Source: Candidatus Neomicrothrix sp. UBA2974 (GTDB lineage: Bacteria; Actinomycetota; Acidimicrobiia; Acidimicrobiales; MedAcidi-G1). From it: a DNA stretch of 46,208 bases. The position numbers and the translations under genes are program-made. Below the pieces are notes generated by a model. That model did no database searches. It was not told where the DNA came from and saw only the letters and a list, made by a program, of their open reading frames with translations. How positions within the stretch are numbered: position 1 is the stretch's first letter; every line of letters begins with the position of its first letter. Where the stretch lies: contig DEAU01000024.1 of assembly GCA_002348705.1 (NCBI GenBank), positions 1,896 to 48,103 on the forward strand, written 5' to 3'. This document shows positions 23,737-32,821 of this stretch, one piece after another.

Positions 23737-26022
23737 TCAGGAGGCCTGGATGGCCGCCCAGACCTTCTCCGGGGTCATTGGCATATCGAGGTGGCGGATT
23801 CCCCACGGGACTAGGGCGTCAATTACCGCGCTCTGTACCGCCGCCGTCGAACCGATACTCCCAGACTCTCCGATTCCCTTCGCTCCCAGTGGGTTCCGGG
23901 GAGTCGGAGTCTCCATGAAGCTGCGCTCGTAACTGGGAACCTCCATGGTCGACACGGCTGTGTAGTCGGCCAGATTGGTGGTTTGCGGATTACCGTCGGC
24001 GTCATAGCGGAACTCCTCGAGTAGTCCTTGGGCGACTCCCTGTGCCAGACCACCATGGATCTGACCTGCAGCCAACAGCGGGTTCACAATCACACCCGAA
24101 TCGTCAACTGCCACCACCTGATCGATCGTTACCTGTCCGGTCTCGGAATCCAACTCGACGACCACGACATGGGTTCCACATGGGAAGGTGGCGCCCTTCT
24201 GCGAATGGTCCGACAGCCCGGCCATCTCTTCGCCGGACGCCGCCGCTACGTCGGCCCAACTACGAGCTACCGCCGGAGTCCCAGTGACGTGAAAGGCGCC
24301 ATGCTCGCGGTCATGGACTACGTCTCCTGGGGCAGCTTCGAGCAGGTCGGCTGCAGCCTGTCGCGCCAGTTCAACGAGTTTCTCTGAAGCATCGGCAATG
24401 GCGGAACCAGCCAGTTGTACTGAACGAGAACCTCCAGTGACCTCGCCGGTCGGAATCACGTCGGTATCGCCATGGCGAACCTCGATGGCGTCCAGCGGAA
24501 CTCCTAGTCGATCAGCGACCAACATCGCCCAGGTGGTGTGGTGGCCCGTCCCGATGGGTGTAGCGCCAGTCGAGGCCAGCACTGTGCCATCAGCACGCAG
24601 TCGTACCTCGCCGTACTCACTGCCTCCGAAGCCTGTGATCTCCACGTAGGTCGCCACACCGATACCCAGAAGCATTCGCTCACCGGCGTCACGGCGGCGC
24701 TGCTGTTCGGCTCGTAGTCCGGCGTAGTCGGCTGCGGCGAGCGCTCGATCCAAAGATCCTCGGTAGTCGCCACTATCCATGCTCGTACCAGTCGGCGTGG
24801 TGTACGGAAAAGCCTCCGGAGGTACGAAATTCCTTCGACGGACTTCGGTCGGGTCCATACCGATCTCAGAGGCAAAGAGATCCATGGCCCTTTCAACAGC
24901 AGCGGTCGCCTCGGGTCGACCAGCCCCTCGATAGGCACAGATAGGTGCGGTGTTTGTGGCCACACTGACCGACGAGAACTCGACATTGGCAATGTCATAG
25001 ACACCGGTGGCCAAATTACGGGTGAACTCAGCTAGATAAGCCCCCCACTTCGGATACGCCCCAGAGTCTTGGACCACCTCGAGGCGGTAGTGGGTGACTC
25101 GGCCGTCATAGTTGCCGCCAATTGTCACCGTCTGGGCCTGGGCCCTTCCGTGAACATATCCGGTCAGATTTTCAGTCCGACTCTCCACCCAGCGAACAGG
25201 TCTCCCGAGCAGACGGGCCAACTGGCCCACGATAATTTCCTCTTCCGAAACCATGCCCTTGGCACCGAATCCGCCCCCAATGTCCTTGACGATTGTGCGG
25301 ACGTCACTGGGCTCCATTCCTAGGCATGAGGCCATCTCGTCACGGTGGTCGTGGGCTCCCTGGGAGCTAGCCCAGCAGGTCAGTCGCCCGTCCTCGTAGG
25401 AGGCGGCGGCTACCCGGGGCTCGATGGAGACCGCAGCGACACGCGAATTCCATAGCTCGGCTGTGGCCACCGCCTCGCAAGTGGAGAAGTCGATGACGTT
25501 CTTGGCCGGTATTTCCCAGATGACATTGTCGGCCCGTTCCGAGAAGAGCACGGTGTCGGCCGCCACCGCATCAGAGACAGTTGCTACGACTGGCAGGGGC
25601 TCAACATCGACCCAGATTGCTTCAGCTGCATCAGCTGCCTGGTATGCGGTCTCTGCGACCACCACGGCGACCGGTTCGCCAACAAAGCGGACCCGGTCGC
25701 GGGCTAAAAACGGGCGTTTGGCCTCGGTGGCATAGTCGTCATTAGGCGGCGGGCGGTCGTCGAGCCCAAGGTCTTGCGCCGTGTACACAGCAACCACGCC
25801 GGGCATAACCCGGGTATCGCCCACCTCGACCGACTTGATTTCTCCATGAGCAACAGAGGAACGCACGAAGTGGACGTGCAGTAGGTCATCAAATTGCTCA
25901 TTGGCCACGTACTCTCCGCGTCCCCGGAGTAGCGCAGCATCTTCGCGTCTTAGGACCTTGTTGCCCAGAATCGAAGTACTTGATCTACCGGGGATACCTC
26001 GTGCCGGAATGGTTTCGCTCAT
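23737..26022 (-). CDS. Molybdenum hydroxylase large subunit, CoxL-like (form II motif)
   Basis: The 761-residue protein is the molybdopterin-binding subunit of the xanthine-oxidase/CO-dehydrogenase family. Two-domain structure is visible: an N-terminal 'a/b hammerhead' ('GNKVLRREDAALLRGRGEYV') and Mo-cofactor domains containing 'GGGFGAKG'. The active-site loop is AYRGAGR at 363-369, the form II signature, not the AYxCSFR of true form I CO dehydrogenase. The catalytic Glu719 is in 'GIGESGS'. These enzymes hydroxylate heterocycles, aldehydes or related substrates and normally work with an FAD subunit and a 2Fe-2S subunit; neither is in the window. ATG at 26022 has a GAGG site; the frame is open further upstream but would overlap the acyl-CoA dehydrogenase. 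It is the second gene of a five-gene minus-strand run. Confidence 0.85.
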   Translation of the reverse strand: MSETIPARGIPGRSSTSILGNKVLRREDAALLRGRGEYVANEQFDDLLHVHFVRSSVAHGEIKSVEVGDTRVMPGVVAVYTAQDLGLDDRPPPNDDYATEAKRPFLARDRVRFVGEPVAVVVAETAYQAADAAEAIWVDVEPLPVVATVSDAVAADTVLFSERADNVIWEIPAKNVIDFSTCEAVATAELWNSRVAAVSIEPRVAAASYEDGRLTCWASSQGAHDHRDEMASCLGMEPSDVRTIVKDIGGGFGAKGMVSEEEIIVGQLARLLGRPVRWVESRTENLTGYVHGRAQAQTVTIGGNYDGRVTHYRLEVVQDSGAYPKWGAYLAEFTRNLATGVYDIANVEFSSVSVATNTAPICAYRGAGRPEATAAVERAMDLFASEIGMDPTEVRRRNFVPPEAFPYTTPTGTSMDSGDYRGSLDRALAAADYAGLRAEQQRRRDAGERMLLGIGVATYVEITGFGGSEYGEVRLRADGTVLASTGATPIGTGHHTTWAMLVADRLGVPLDAIEVRHGDTDVIPTGEVTGGSRSVQLAGSAIADASEKLVELARQAAADLLEAAPGDVVHDREHGAFHVTGTPAVARSWADVAAASGEEMAGLSDHSQKGATFPCGTHVVVVELDSETGQVTIDQVVAVDDSGVIVNPLLAAGQIHGGLAQGVAQGLLEEFRYDADGNPQTTNLADYTAVSTMEVPSYERSFMETPTPRNPLGAKGIGESGSIGSTAAVQSAVIDALVPWGIRHLDMPMTPEKVWAAIQAS

Positions 26023-26068
26023 CGTGGCCTCGGTGCAGTTGTCATTAAGTCGGGATCGTTGGGGCCCG

Positions 26069-27226
26069 TCAATCAACGGGGTACCGCTCACGGAGTTTGC
26101 GAGCAATCACCATCTTCTGGATCTCGTTCGTTCCCTCACCAATCACCATGAGCGGGGTGTCACGAAAATAGCGTTCTACCGGGAACTCGGTCGTGTAGCC
26201 ATTTCCACCGTGGATGCGCAACGCATCGGTGGCGATCTCAAAGGCTGCCTCTGACGCGAACAGTTTCGCCATACCTGCCTCCATATCGACCCGCTCACCA
26301 GCATCGGCCCGCTTCGCTGCGTCGTAGGTCATGAGTCGGGCAGCCTGCAACTTGGTCGCCATCTCCGCCAACTTGAATTGGATGGCCTGGTGTTCGTAGA
26401 TGGGTCGCCCAAAGGTCTCGCGCTGTTGCGCATACTGCATGGCGGCTTCGAATGCCGCTTGTGCGACGCCCACAGCTCTCGAGGCGATGTTGATGCGGCC
26501 CAACTCGAGCGCTGAAAGCGCGTACTGCTGACCGTGACCGATGCCGTCCTCGCCACCGAGCACGTTGGCATGAGGTACACGGTGGTTGACGTAGGACATC
26601 TCGACCGTCTCAAGACCCCTGTACCCGAGCTTGTCGAGTTTCTTCGAGACGGTGATGCCCCCATAGGAGTCGCCAGGCTCTTTTTCGACCAAGAAGCAAG
26701 TGATCCGCCCGTCAGGGGTGCGGGCCATCAGCATGACCAGCGAGGCTCGGACGCCGTTGGTCACCCACATCTTCGTGCCGTTCAGCACCCATTCATCACC
26801 GTCGCGCTCTGCCTTGCAGCGCAGGGCACCGGTATCGCTTCCTGCATCGGGCTCCGACAGAGAAAATGCTGCCCGGAACGAGCCGTCAACCATGCGGGGC
26901 AAGAGTCGCTGCTTCTGCTCAGCAGTGCCGAACCGACCGATCATGGCCACACCGATCTTGTGAGTATTAAGAATCCCGGCTAGCGACATGAAGCCCCGGG
27001 AGAGTTCCTCGATGATGCGGGCATAGGTCGTGACGTCGAGGCCGAGTCCGCCGTACTCGACGGGGACGGTCGATCCAAACAAGCCGAACTCGCACATCTG
27101 GTCAAACATGGCCTGGGGGAACTCATCAGCCAATTCGAATTCAGCAACATAGGGAATGACGTCGCGATCGACCCAGGCTCGGACGGTGCCTACGATCTCG
27201 TCGGCCAATTCATGATCGGTAGCCAC
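26069..27226 (-). CDS. Acyl-CoA dehydrogenase
   Basis: A 385-residue FAD enzyme that introduces an alpha-beta double bond into acyl-CoA. Family marks are 'FSLSEPDAGSDTGALRC' (flavin and substrate loop), 'WVLNGTKMWVTNG', 'RETFGRPIYEHQAIQFKLAEM' and the C-terminal 'GEGTNEIQK' with the catalytic Glu. The GTG start at 27224-27226 is set by a strong AGGAGGGAGG ribosome site seven to sixteen bases upstream; a longer reading would pass through that site. The gene heads the minus-strand run with the CoxL-like subunit, 46 bp upstream of it. The divergent spacer toward 27515 is 288 bp and probably holds promoters in both directions. Confidence 0.9.
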   Translation of the reverse strand: MATDHELADEIVGTVRAWVDRDVIPYVAEFELADEFPQAMFDQMCEFGLFGSTVPVEYGGLGLDVTTYARIIEELSRGFMSLAGILNTHKIGVAMIGRFGTAEQKQRLLPRMVDGSFRAAFSLSEPDAGSDTGALRCKAERDGDEWVLNGTKMWVTNGVRASLVMLMARTPDGRITCFLVEKEPGDSYGGITVSKKLDKLGYRGLETVEMSYVNHRVPHANVLGGEDGIGHGQQYALSALELGRINIASRAVGVAQAAFEAAMQYAQQRETFGRPIYEHQAIQFKLAEMATKLQAARLMTYDAAKRADAGERVDMEAGMAKLFASEAAFEIATDALRIHGGNGYTTEFPVERYFRDTPLMVIGEGTNEIQKMVIARKLRERYPVD

Positions 27227-27514
27227 CGAACCTCCCTCCTTATGTGGCCCTCGGCTAACGAAGGCTGATCTGGGCAGCATCCTTCCAGCCCCGGACGAAG
27301 TCCGGCCACCCCTGCGGCCACTCCATTAGCCCCAAAGGCCGGCACCAACGGCAACGTGGCGTCAATATTTATGAAGTATGCCAACGACGCCGTGCACAAG
27401 GCCAAAATCACAAAATCAGCAGGCGGTTGCCAGACCACGCTCCATCGATGTCACTACCCGCATGCGATACTTCGAACGGCGATCCAACCAACCGCGCGAA
27501 CTACGGTCCGGTCG

Positions 27515-28051
27515 ATGTCCTCTCACGACCCAGCTCTTATTGCCTTCGACCCCAACGACGACCTCGGCGCCACACCCCGAGACAAGAAGCAATACACGAC
27601 GTTCGTTACCGAACGATCCATAGCTGCCCCCCGAACCGCGGCATTCGCTGAACTCTGCTCATACATCGACGAAGCCACCGACGGCCCAATTGTCGACGGA
27701 GTCACAGGACCACACGGTCTCGGTGCTTGTTTCCCATTTAGCGTGGACGAACCGACTCTTGGAAAACTGGAACTGATAGAGGAGGTCATCTCCTTTGAGC
27801 CGCCGTGGCGACGCGTCTACGAGATAACCGGAGCTCCTGTTGCCATGTACCAAGCCACCACGGTCTTTACTGACCAGGGCCAATCGTGCTTGATGGCCTG
27901 GTCCGTGCTCGTCGATCCGCTACCCGGGGTAGCCTCCGACTGGTTCTTGGCAGCCTCCGAAAGGGTGCTCGAGGTCGCCGCAGACGAGGTCAAAACCCGC
28001 GCTGAAAATCACCGAATAGTCCCCCGGAGATACCGACGGCGTGCGTCATAA
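27515..28051 (+). CDS. SRPBCC (START-like) family protein
   Basis: A 178-residue protein that fits the polyketide-cyclase/START-like SRPBCC fold: the early 'ERSIAAPRTAAFAELCSYID' strand-helix, central 'PPWRRVYEITGAPVAMYQATTVF' strands and a long C-terminal helix 'FLAASERVLEVAADEVKTRAE'. Such domains bind hydrophobic ligands; no enzymatic role can be assigned. The ATG at 27515 is the most likely start, because upstream sequence in frame is not family-like, but no clear ribosome site precedes it. It is followed after 29 bp by the F420-type LLM oxidoreductase, likely cotranscribed. Confidence 0.65.
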   Translation: MSSHDPALIAFDPNDDLGATPRDKKQYTTFVTERSIAAPRTAAFAELCSYIDEATDGPIVDGVTGPHGLGACFPFSVDEPTLGKLELIEEVISFEPPWRRVYEITGAPVAMYQATTVFTDQGQSCLMAWSVLVDPLPGVASDWFLAASERVLEVAADEVKTRAENHRIVPRRYRRRAS

Positions 28052-28080
28052 ACAGCCACCTACGAGAACAACAGGTTTTC

Positions 28081-28992
28081 ATGCGCATCGCCCTCAACGC
28101 CTCCGCTGAACTTCTGCACGCTGACATCGCTCAGCTCCGAAACCATGCTGAACAGGCCTGCGACGAGGGTTTCTCCGGTTGGTGGCTAGCCCAGACTGGG
28201 CTAGTTGACGCCCTCACCGTTTTCACAGCTCTGGCCAACTCGGCACCTGGCTTGGAATTCGGCACCGCTGTCATCCCGACCTATCCTCGGCATCCCACTG
28301 CACTGGCTGGACAGGCACTGACCACCGCCGCCGCCCTCGGTGACCGCTCTTTCGTACTTGGTATCGGCCTATCACATCGCCCAGTGGTCGAGGAACGCCT
28401 AGGTATGTCGTTTGATCGCCCCATCCGCCACCTGCACGACTATCTCTCAGTCCTTTTGCCGCTGCTCGCGACTGGCCAGGTCAACTACGACGGCGAAGCT
28501 TTTACCGCCCATGTGGAAGCGACTCGTCCAGAAGTGCAAACGCCGTCGGTCATGGTGGCCGCCCTCGGCCGACAAGTACTCCGGGTAGCTGGACACAGGA
28601 CCGACGGCACCATCCTTTGGATGGTGGGCGAGCGAACGGTGGCCAAGCACATCTCGCCACGCCTGACCGAAGCAGCTAACGATGCAGGGCGCGTTTCACC
28701 CCGGATCGTGTGCAGCCTGCCTGTCTGCGTGACCAACTCACCGGACTCGGCGCGCACGGCAGCCAATTCCGTTTTTGAGCTCTACGGACATCTACCTTCC
28801 TACCGAGCCATGCTGGATCTAGAGGGAGCGACCGGGCCGGGCGACGTCGCTGTAATCGGTTCCGAGGAGGAAGTGGCAACTCGATTGGCAGCTATGGCCA
28901 ATGCTGGCGTCACCGACTTCTCTGCTCTGGAGTTCGGCACCACACCCGACGAGTTCGTTGCTACCCGACGTCTTCTGAAGGACCTGCTCTGA
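28081..28992 (+). CDS. LLM-class oxidoreductase, F420-dependent type
   Basis: The 303-residue protein has a luciferase-like TIM barrel with features of the actinobacterial F420-dependent group: 'HAEQACDEGFSGWWLAQ', 'FGTAVIPTYPRHPTALAGQALT' and 'FVLGIGLSHRPVVEERLGMSFDRP'. Enzymes of this type use reduced or oxidised coenzyme F420 for hydride transfer to small organic substrates. Cofactor choice is inferred from family resemblance, not proved. No F420 biosynthesis gene lies in the window. It follows the SRPBCC gene and precedes an amidohydrolase that has its own regulated promoter. Confidence 0.82.
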   Translation: MRIALNASAELLHADIAQLRNHAEQACDEGFSGWWLAQTGLVDALTVFTALANSAPGLEFGTAVIPTYPRHPTALAGQALTTAAALGDRSFVLGIGLSHRPVVEERLGMSFDRPIRHLHDYLSVLLPLLATGQVNYDGEAFTAHVEATRPEVQTPSVMVAALGRQVLRVAGHRTDGTILWMVGERTVAKHISPRLTEAANDAGRVSPRIVCSLPVCVTNSPDSARTAANSVFELYGHLPSYRAMLDLEGATGPGDVAVIGSEEEVATRLAAMANAGVTDFSALEFGTTPDEFVATRRLLKDLL

Positions 28993-29055
28993 CAAGCCCG
29001 CTCCTAAACAATGCAGATGGCCGGGTCGGACGACACACGCTAGGGTGAAATCAAA

Positions 29056-29072
29056 TCTGACGGACCGTCAGA
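29056..29072. promoter_or_regulatory. Perfect 17-bp palindrome, TetR-type operator candidate
   Basis: TCTGACGG-A-CCGTCAGA is a perfect inverted repeat of 8-bp arms around a single base. It ends 17 bp before the GTG of the amidohydrolase gene and just upstream of its AGGAG ribosome site. A TAGGGT hexamer at 29041-29046 could be the -10 element, placing the palindrome at the transcription start. The size and symmetry are those of TetR-family operators. The regulator is not known; the TetR gene at 32871 is one candidate. Confidence 0.6.
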
Positions 29073-29089
29073 AACTCTCAGGAGCCTCC

Positions 29090-30301
29090 GTGCCGACCAT
29101 CCCCAAGATCATTTCGGTCGACGACCACGTGGTCGAACCACCCGACCTCTGGACGTCCCGCCTGCCATCCAAGTACCGCGACCGCTGCCCTCGGGTTGAG
29201 CGAGACACCGCCGTGTTCAACTTCGAGGGCGGCGTCTTTTCCTACGAGAAGGGCGTCGAGGGCGGCGAGATGTGCGACTGGTGGCTTTACGACGACCTCG
29301 TCTACCCCTTTCCCAAACTCTCGGCAGCCGCCGGCTTCGATGAGTTGGACGTGGTCCCCATCACTTTTGACGAGATCCTCCCGGCCGGCTGGAAGCAGGC
29401 CGACCGTCTAGTCGCTATGGACGAGAACCATGTCGACGTATCCGTCTGCTTCCCCAACGTGCTGCCCCGCTTCTGTGGCCAGGCGTTCCTCGAACGCGAG
29501 GACAAAGATCTGGCAATGCTCTGTGTCCAGGCCTACAACGACTGGATGATCGACGAGTGGTGCGCCGGCGATGCGCGAGGCCGCCTCATCCCATTGACCC
29601 TGATCCCCCTCTGGGACCCGGTAGCCGCGGCGGCGGAAGTACGCCGGTGCGCCGAGAAGGGCTCGTTCGCCGTGGCATTCTCGGAAAATCCCTATCCGCT
29701 GGGCCTGCCGTCGATCCATGACAAGGACCGGTTCTGGGACCCGTTCTTCCGTGCCTGCGAAGAGACCAACACCATCGTCAACATGCACATTGGGTCGAGT
29801 TCCAAGATGCCGACGACCTCGCCTGACGCACCCTTCTCGGTGTCATCCACCATCACTTTCTCAAACGCCATGGGATCGATGTGCGACTACATCCTGTCGG
29901 GAACCTTCGTCCGCTTTCCGGGGTTGAAGATCGCCTATGCCGAGGGCCAGGTCGGCTGGATGCCCTATGTCATTGAGCGAATGGACAAGATCTGGGAGGA
30001 ACGGGGCGACGCCAGCTTTGGCATCGACCTGCCCGATCCCCCCAGCACCTATATCCCTGGGCACGTCTGGGGCTGTATTTTCGATGACGAAACGGGTCTC
30101 AAGAACCGTGACGCGATCGGGATTGATCAGATCTGCTTCGAGGTCGACTTCCCGCATGCTGACACCACTTACCCACATACTCTGGATGTGGCCACCAAGA
30201 TCTGCAGAGAGGCCGGACTCAACGATGAGGAAACCTACAAGTTGATGCGGGGCAACGCGATCGAGGCGTTCGGCCTGCAGCGTTTCGGCATCACCGAGTA
30301 G
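29090..30301 (+). CDS. Amidohydrolase-2 family protein (ACMSD-like TIM barrel)
   Basis: The 403-residue protein belongs to the amidohydrolase-2 family, which includes metal-dependent decarboxylases and hydrolases. The N-terminal 'ISVDDHVVEPPDLW' carries the metal-site Asp/His in place of a full HxH, a common variant in this actinobacterial subgroup. The C-terminal 'VDFPHADTTYPH' holds the conserved His/Asp. Substrates of this subgroup are largely unknown; decarboxylation of an aromatic or enol acid is a possibility. The GTG start at 29090 is decided by CAGGAG at good spacing. A perfect palindrome in the leader implies dedicated control. Confidence 0.85.
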   Translation: MPTIPKIISVDDHVVEPPDLWTSRLPSKYRDRCPRVERDTAVFNFEGGVFSYEKGVEGGEMCDWWLYDDLVYPFPKLSAAAGFDELDVVPITFDEILPAGWKQADRLVAMDENHVDVSVCFPNVLPRFCGQAFLEREDKDLAMLCVQAYNDWMIDEWCAGDARGRLIPLTLIPLWDPVAAAAEVRRCAEKGSFAVAFSENPYPLGLPSIHDKDRFWDPFFRACEETNTIVNMHIGSSSKMPTTSPDAPFSVSSTITFSNAMGSMCDYILSGTFVRFPGLKIAYAEGQVGWMPYVIERMDKIWEERGDASFGIDLPDPPSTYIPGHVWGCIFDDETGLKNRDAIGIDQICFEVDFPHADTTYPHTLDVATKICREAGLNDEETYKLMRGNAIEAFGLQRFGITE

Positions 30302-30361
30302 TCGACCTGTCGGTAAGCCGACCAGGAGGCCAGGATGACTGCCGGCGATCTGCCCGACTGA

Positions 30362-31567
30362 TCAGGGACGGGTGAAAGCGGGGCTGAAGGCGCCCTTCGG
30401 AACCTCGTCCAGTGGTGTAGCCACCTCGTCCACTGATGGCCCTATGCGCTGGGCCAACGGGGCCAGAGCATCAAGGTCGATCCGGTAGACCTTCGAGGCG
30501 TTCTCGGCGAACACCTTCCGCAGGTCGGCCTCCTCCCACCCGCTGAACGAGCGGCGCAAGTGCTCCCGGTTGTGCGGGAACGTGCCCTCGTTGTGTGGGT
30601 AGTCGCTACCCCACATGGTCCGATCAATGCCGACCGTCCGCATGGCCTCGGCCTCGGACGGGCTCGGGAAGCTGGCCCCGATCCATACGTTGCGAGCAAA
30701 GTATTCGCTGGGCTTGTCGGGCAGCACCAGTTCAGCGGCAAAACCGAGTTCGCCAACGCGACCCGATGCCATCTGGGCGTGGTAGCCGTCCATGCGCCGA
30801 AGGTCTTCGATCACCCAGCCGACACCCTGCTCGGTCATGACATACCGCAGTTCGGGGAACCGCTCGAACACCCCCGACATGACCAGGTGTGAGAGGTTGC
30901 GGTGGGCGAAGAACGGAACCTCCAGCAGGAACATCAGACTGGCCGCCGGTGATTCCCCGTAGTTCGGGTTCCCCGACCCACCGTGCTGGGTGATGGTCAG
31001 ATCGAGGTCACGTATAGCCCCCCAGAGTCGATCGTAGACCGGGTCGTAGAGGCCCGGCAGTCCGGAGTCGGGTGGGACGGCAGGAAGCATGAAGCTGCTG
31101 TGGCCGTTGGCGGCGGCCAACTCCAGATCGGCAATGGTGTCGTCAAGGTCGAACAGGAATACTTGAGGCAGGCCACACCGGCGCTCGGGATAAGCGGCGC
31201 AGAAGTCGACTAGCCAGCGGTTGTGAGTGCGAATTCCCTCGAGGCGCCGCTCGTAGTCAACTCTATTAGTCGGCGGGTAGGTAATGAGCGCACCGTTCGG
31301 GAAGAACGGTGGCACGGTATTTGGAAAGACGATTTCCGCGGCCACCCCCTCGGCGTCCAGATCGCCGTTGCGCCGATCGTCATCCCAGTTACGCGACCTC
31401 CCGTCGTCCTGCAGGTCCCGGAACGGGTTCCGATAGGCACCCCGCCATTCGGCGAAGTCTTCCCGGTGTGACGGGGAGAGATACTCCTCGTATGCCTTCA
31501 TGTTGCCGCCAGCGTGGCAGTCCGACGAGATCAAGGTGTAGGGGGTGGATCTACCGGTAGAGGTCAT
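30362..31567 (-). CDS. Amidohydrolase-2 family protein (second copy type)
   Basis: A 401-residue relative of the amidohydrolase at 29090, convergent to it and 60 bp away. N-terminal metal motif 'ISSDCHAGGNM' and C-terminal 'GSDYPHNEGTFPHN' are present, with 'ITQHGGSGNPNYG' supplying a central His. Low overall similarity to the neighbouring copy argues against a recent tandem duplication. The substrate is unknown. The ATG at 31565-31567 is clear. The upstream gene on the same strand encodes a ColD/RfbH-like PLP protein 37 bp away, so the two are likely cotranscribed from the promoter region at 32820-32870. Confidence 0.82.
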   Translation of the reverse strand: MTSTGRSTPYTLISSDCHAGGNMKAYEEYLSPSHREDFAEWRGAYRNPFRDLQDDGRSRNWDDDRRNGDLDAEGVAAEIVFPNTVPPFFPNGALITYPPTNRVDYERRLEGIRTHNRWLVDFCAAYPERRCGLPQVFLFDLDDTIADLELAAANGHSSFMLPAVPPDSGLPGLYDPVYDRLWGAIRDLDLTITQHGGSGNPNYGESPAASLMFLLEVPFFAHRNLSHLVMSGVFERFPELRYVMTEQGVGWVIEDLRRMDGYHAQMASGRVGELGFAAELVLPDKPSEYFARNVWIGASFPSPSEAEAMRTVGIDRTMWGSDYPHNEGTFPHNREHLRRSFSGWEEADLRKVFAENASKVYRIDLDALAPLAQRIGPSVDEVATPLDEVPKGAFSPAFTRP

Positions 31568-31604
31568 GGCTGTCTTCTCCGCGTCACTCGGATCGTAGGT
31601 TGGC

Positions 31605-32819
31605 CTATTCGGCCAAGAGTTCGCCTAGTTGGTCGATCATGAAGCCGACATGGTCGCTATTCATGCCATGGTGGATGGGCAGGGTGAGGCCGCGATCCAT
31701 CACCTCGTCGGCATTGGGGAGCCCACCGGCCGGCGCCCGATGAGGGATGCCCTCGAACCCGGGTTGACGCAGAATATTGCCAGTCCAGACCATTCGGGTG
31801 GGCACGCCACGGAACTCAAGGAACTCCTGGACCTCCGTGCGATCGAGTCCACCCTCCTCGCCCAGTAGGAAGCAGTAGCGCATCCACGTAGTGTCACAGC
31901 CGTCGGTAGTGCGAGGCCGCACCACGCGGTCGTCGTAACCGGCGAAGAACTCGTCCAGCATCATCCAATTGTGCCTGCGCTGGGCGTTGAAATTGGGCAG
32001 CTTCTCAAGCTGGACTAGGCCGATAGCTGCGCTGATCTCGGTGGGCTCGAAGTTATAACCGATCTCGTCGAAGGTGAACACCATGTCGTAGGAGGTACCG
32101 TCGGCCAACGCACCGAACCGGTCCTGGCCACCCTTCTTGGAACCGAAGAGGTAGTGCTCGCTAAGTCGACCCCATCGGCGCAACGACAAGCACCGGTCGC
32201 GGAGTTCGGAATCGTTCAGCGCCACCATGCCACCGTTCCCGCCCGCAGTCAGAGCATGGGATAGAGCGAAGCTGGTAACGCTGATGTCAGCCCGGGTGCC
32301 AGTGCGCTCGCCGCGGAGCCACGAATCCACGACGTCGCATGAATCCTCGACTACCACGAGGTCGGAGGCGTCAGCAATGGCCCGGATGGCATCCCAGTCC
32401 GGACAATTGCCCACCAAGTTGGGGGCAAGGATGGCTTTGGTACGGGGACCAATCATTGCCTCGATGCCAAGCGGGTCTAACTGGAAAGTGTCCGGCTCGA
32501 CGTCAACGAACACCGGCACGATGTCCGACTGGACCATCGGGGCGATGTCGGTAGAAAAGGTGACCGGCGGGGTGATGATCTCGTCGCCGGGCTCGCAGCC
32601 GATGAGATCGATGGCCAGACGCAGGGCAGAGGAACCTGAGTTGACCATGACACCAAAGCGCTTGGCTAGCAGGACCGCCATGCGCTCCTCGAACTCAGTG
32701 ACCTTTGCGCCAATGGCCAGGTTGGAAGTGCGCATAAGGTCGACGACGGCGTCGATCTCACCTTCATCGTGGACTGATCCTGCTGGTGGAACACCCGATA
32801 TCGGCATTGACCCGCTCAT
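31605..32819 (-). CDS. DegT/AHBA-fold PLP enzyme, ColD/RfbH-like sugar 3-dehydratase
   Basis: The 404-residue protein is a fold-type I PLP/PMP enzyme of the DegT/DnrJ/EryC1/StrS family. In most members a Lys in 'SF..xK' forms the internal aldimine; here the segment reads 'TSFALSHALTAGGNGG', with His188 at that place. This Lys-to-His change marks the 3-dehydratases ColD and E1 (RfbH/AscC), which remove a 3-hydroxyl from a 4-keto-6-deoxyhexose. The C-terminal 'GVPTRMVWTGNILRQPGFEGI' and the 'IGYNFEPTEISAAIGLVQLEK' region also match this group. The Cys cluster that binds 2Fe-2S in E1 is absent ('RRWGRLSEHYLFGSKKGG'), as in ColD. No sugar-nucleotide genes are adjacent, so the true substrate is uncertain. 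Confidence 0.8.
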   Translation of the reverse strand: MSGSMPISGVPPAGSVHDEGEIDAVVDLMRTSNLAIGAKVTEFEERMAVLLAKRFGVMVNSGSSALRLAIDLIGCEPGDEIITPPVTFSTDIAPMVQSDIVPVFVDVEPDTFQLDPLGIEAMIGPRTKAILAPNLVGNCPDWDAIRAIADASDLVVVEDSCDVVDSWLRGERTGTRADISVTSFALSHALTAGGNGGMVALNDSELRDRCLSLRRWGRLSEHYLFGSKKGGQDRFGALADGTSYDMVFTFDEIGYNFEPTEISAAIGLVQLEKLPNFNAQRRHNWMMLDEFFAGYDDRVVRPRTTDGCDTTWMRYCFLLGEEGGLDRTEVQEFLEFRGVPTRMVWTGNILRQPGFEGIPHRAPAGGLPNADEVMDRGLTLPIHHGMNSDHVGFMIDQLGELLAE

Positions 32820-32821
32820 GA

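Noticed and set aside
23737..26022. Calling the CoxL-like protein an aerobic carbon monoxide dehydrogenase
   Set aside because: The active-site loop is AYRGAGR, not the form I AYxCSFR, and the other two subunits are missing.
29090..31567. Two amidohydrolases as a recent tandem duplication
   Set aside because: They are convergent and share only family motifs, so they are old paralogues.
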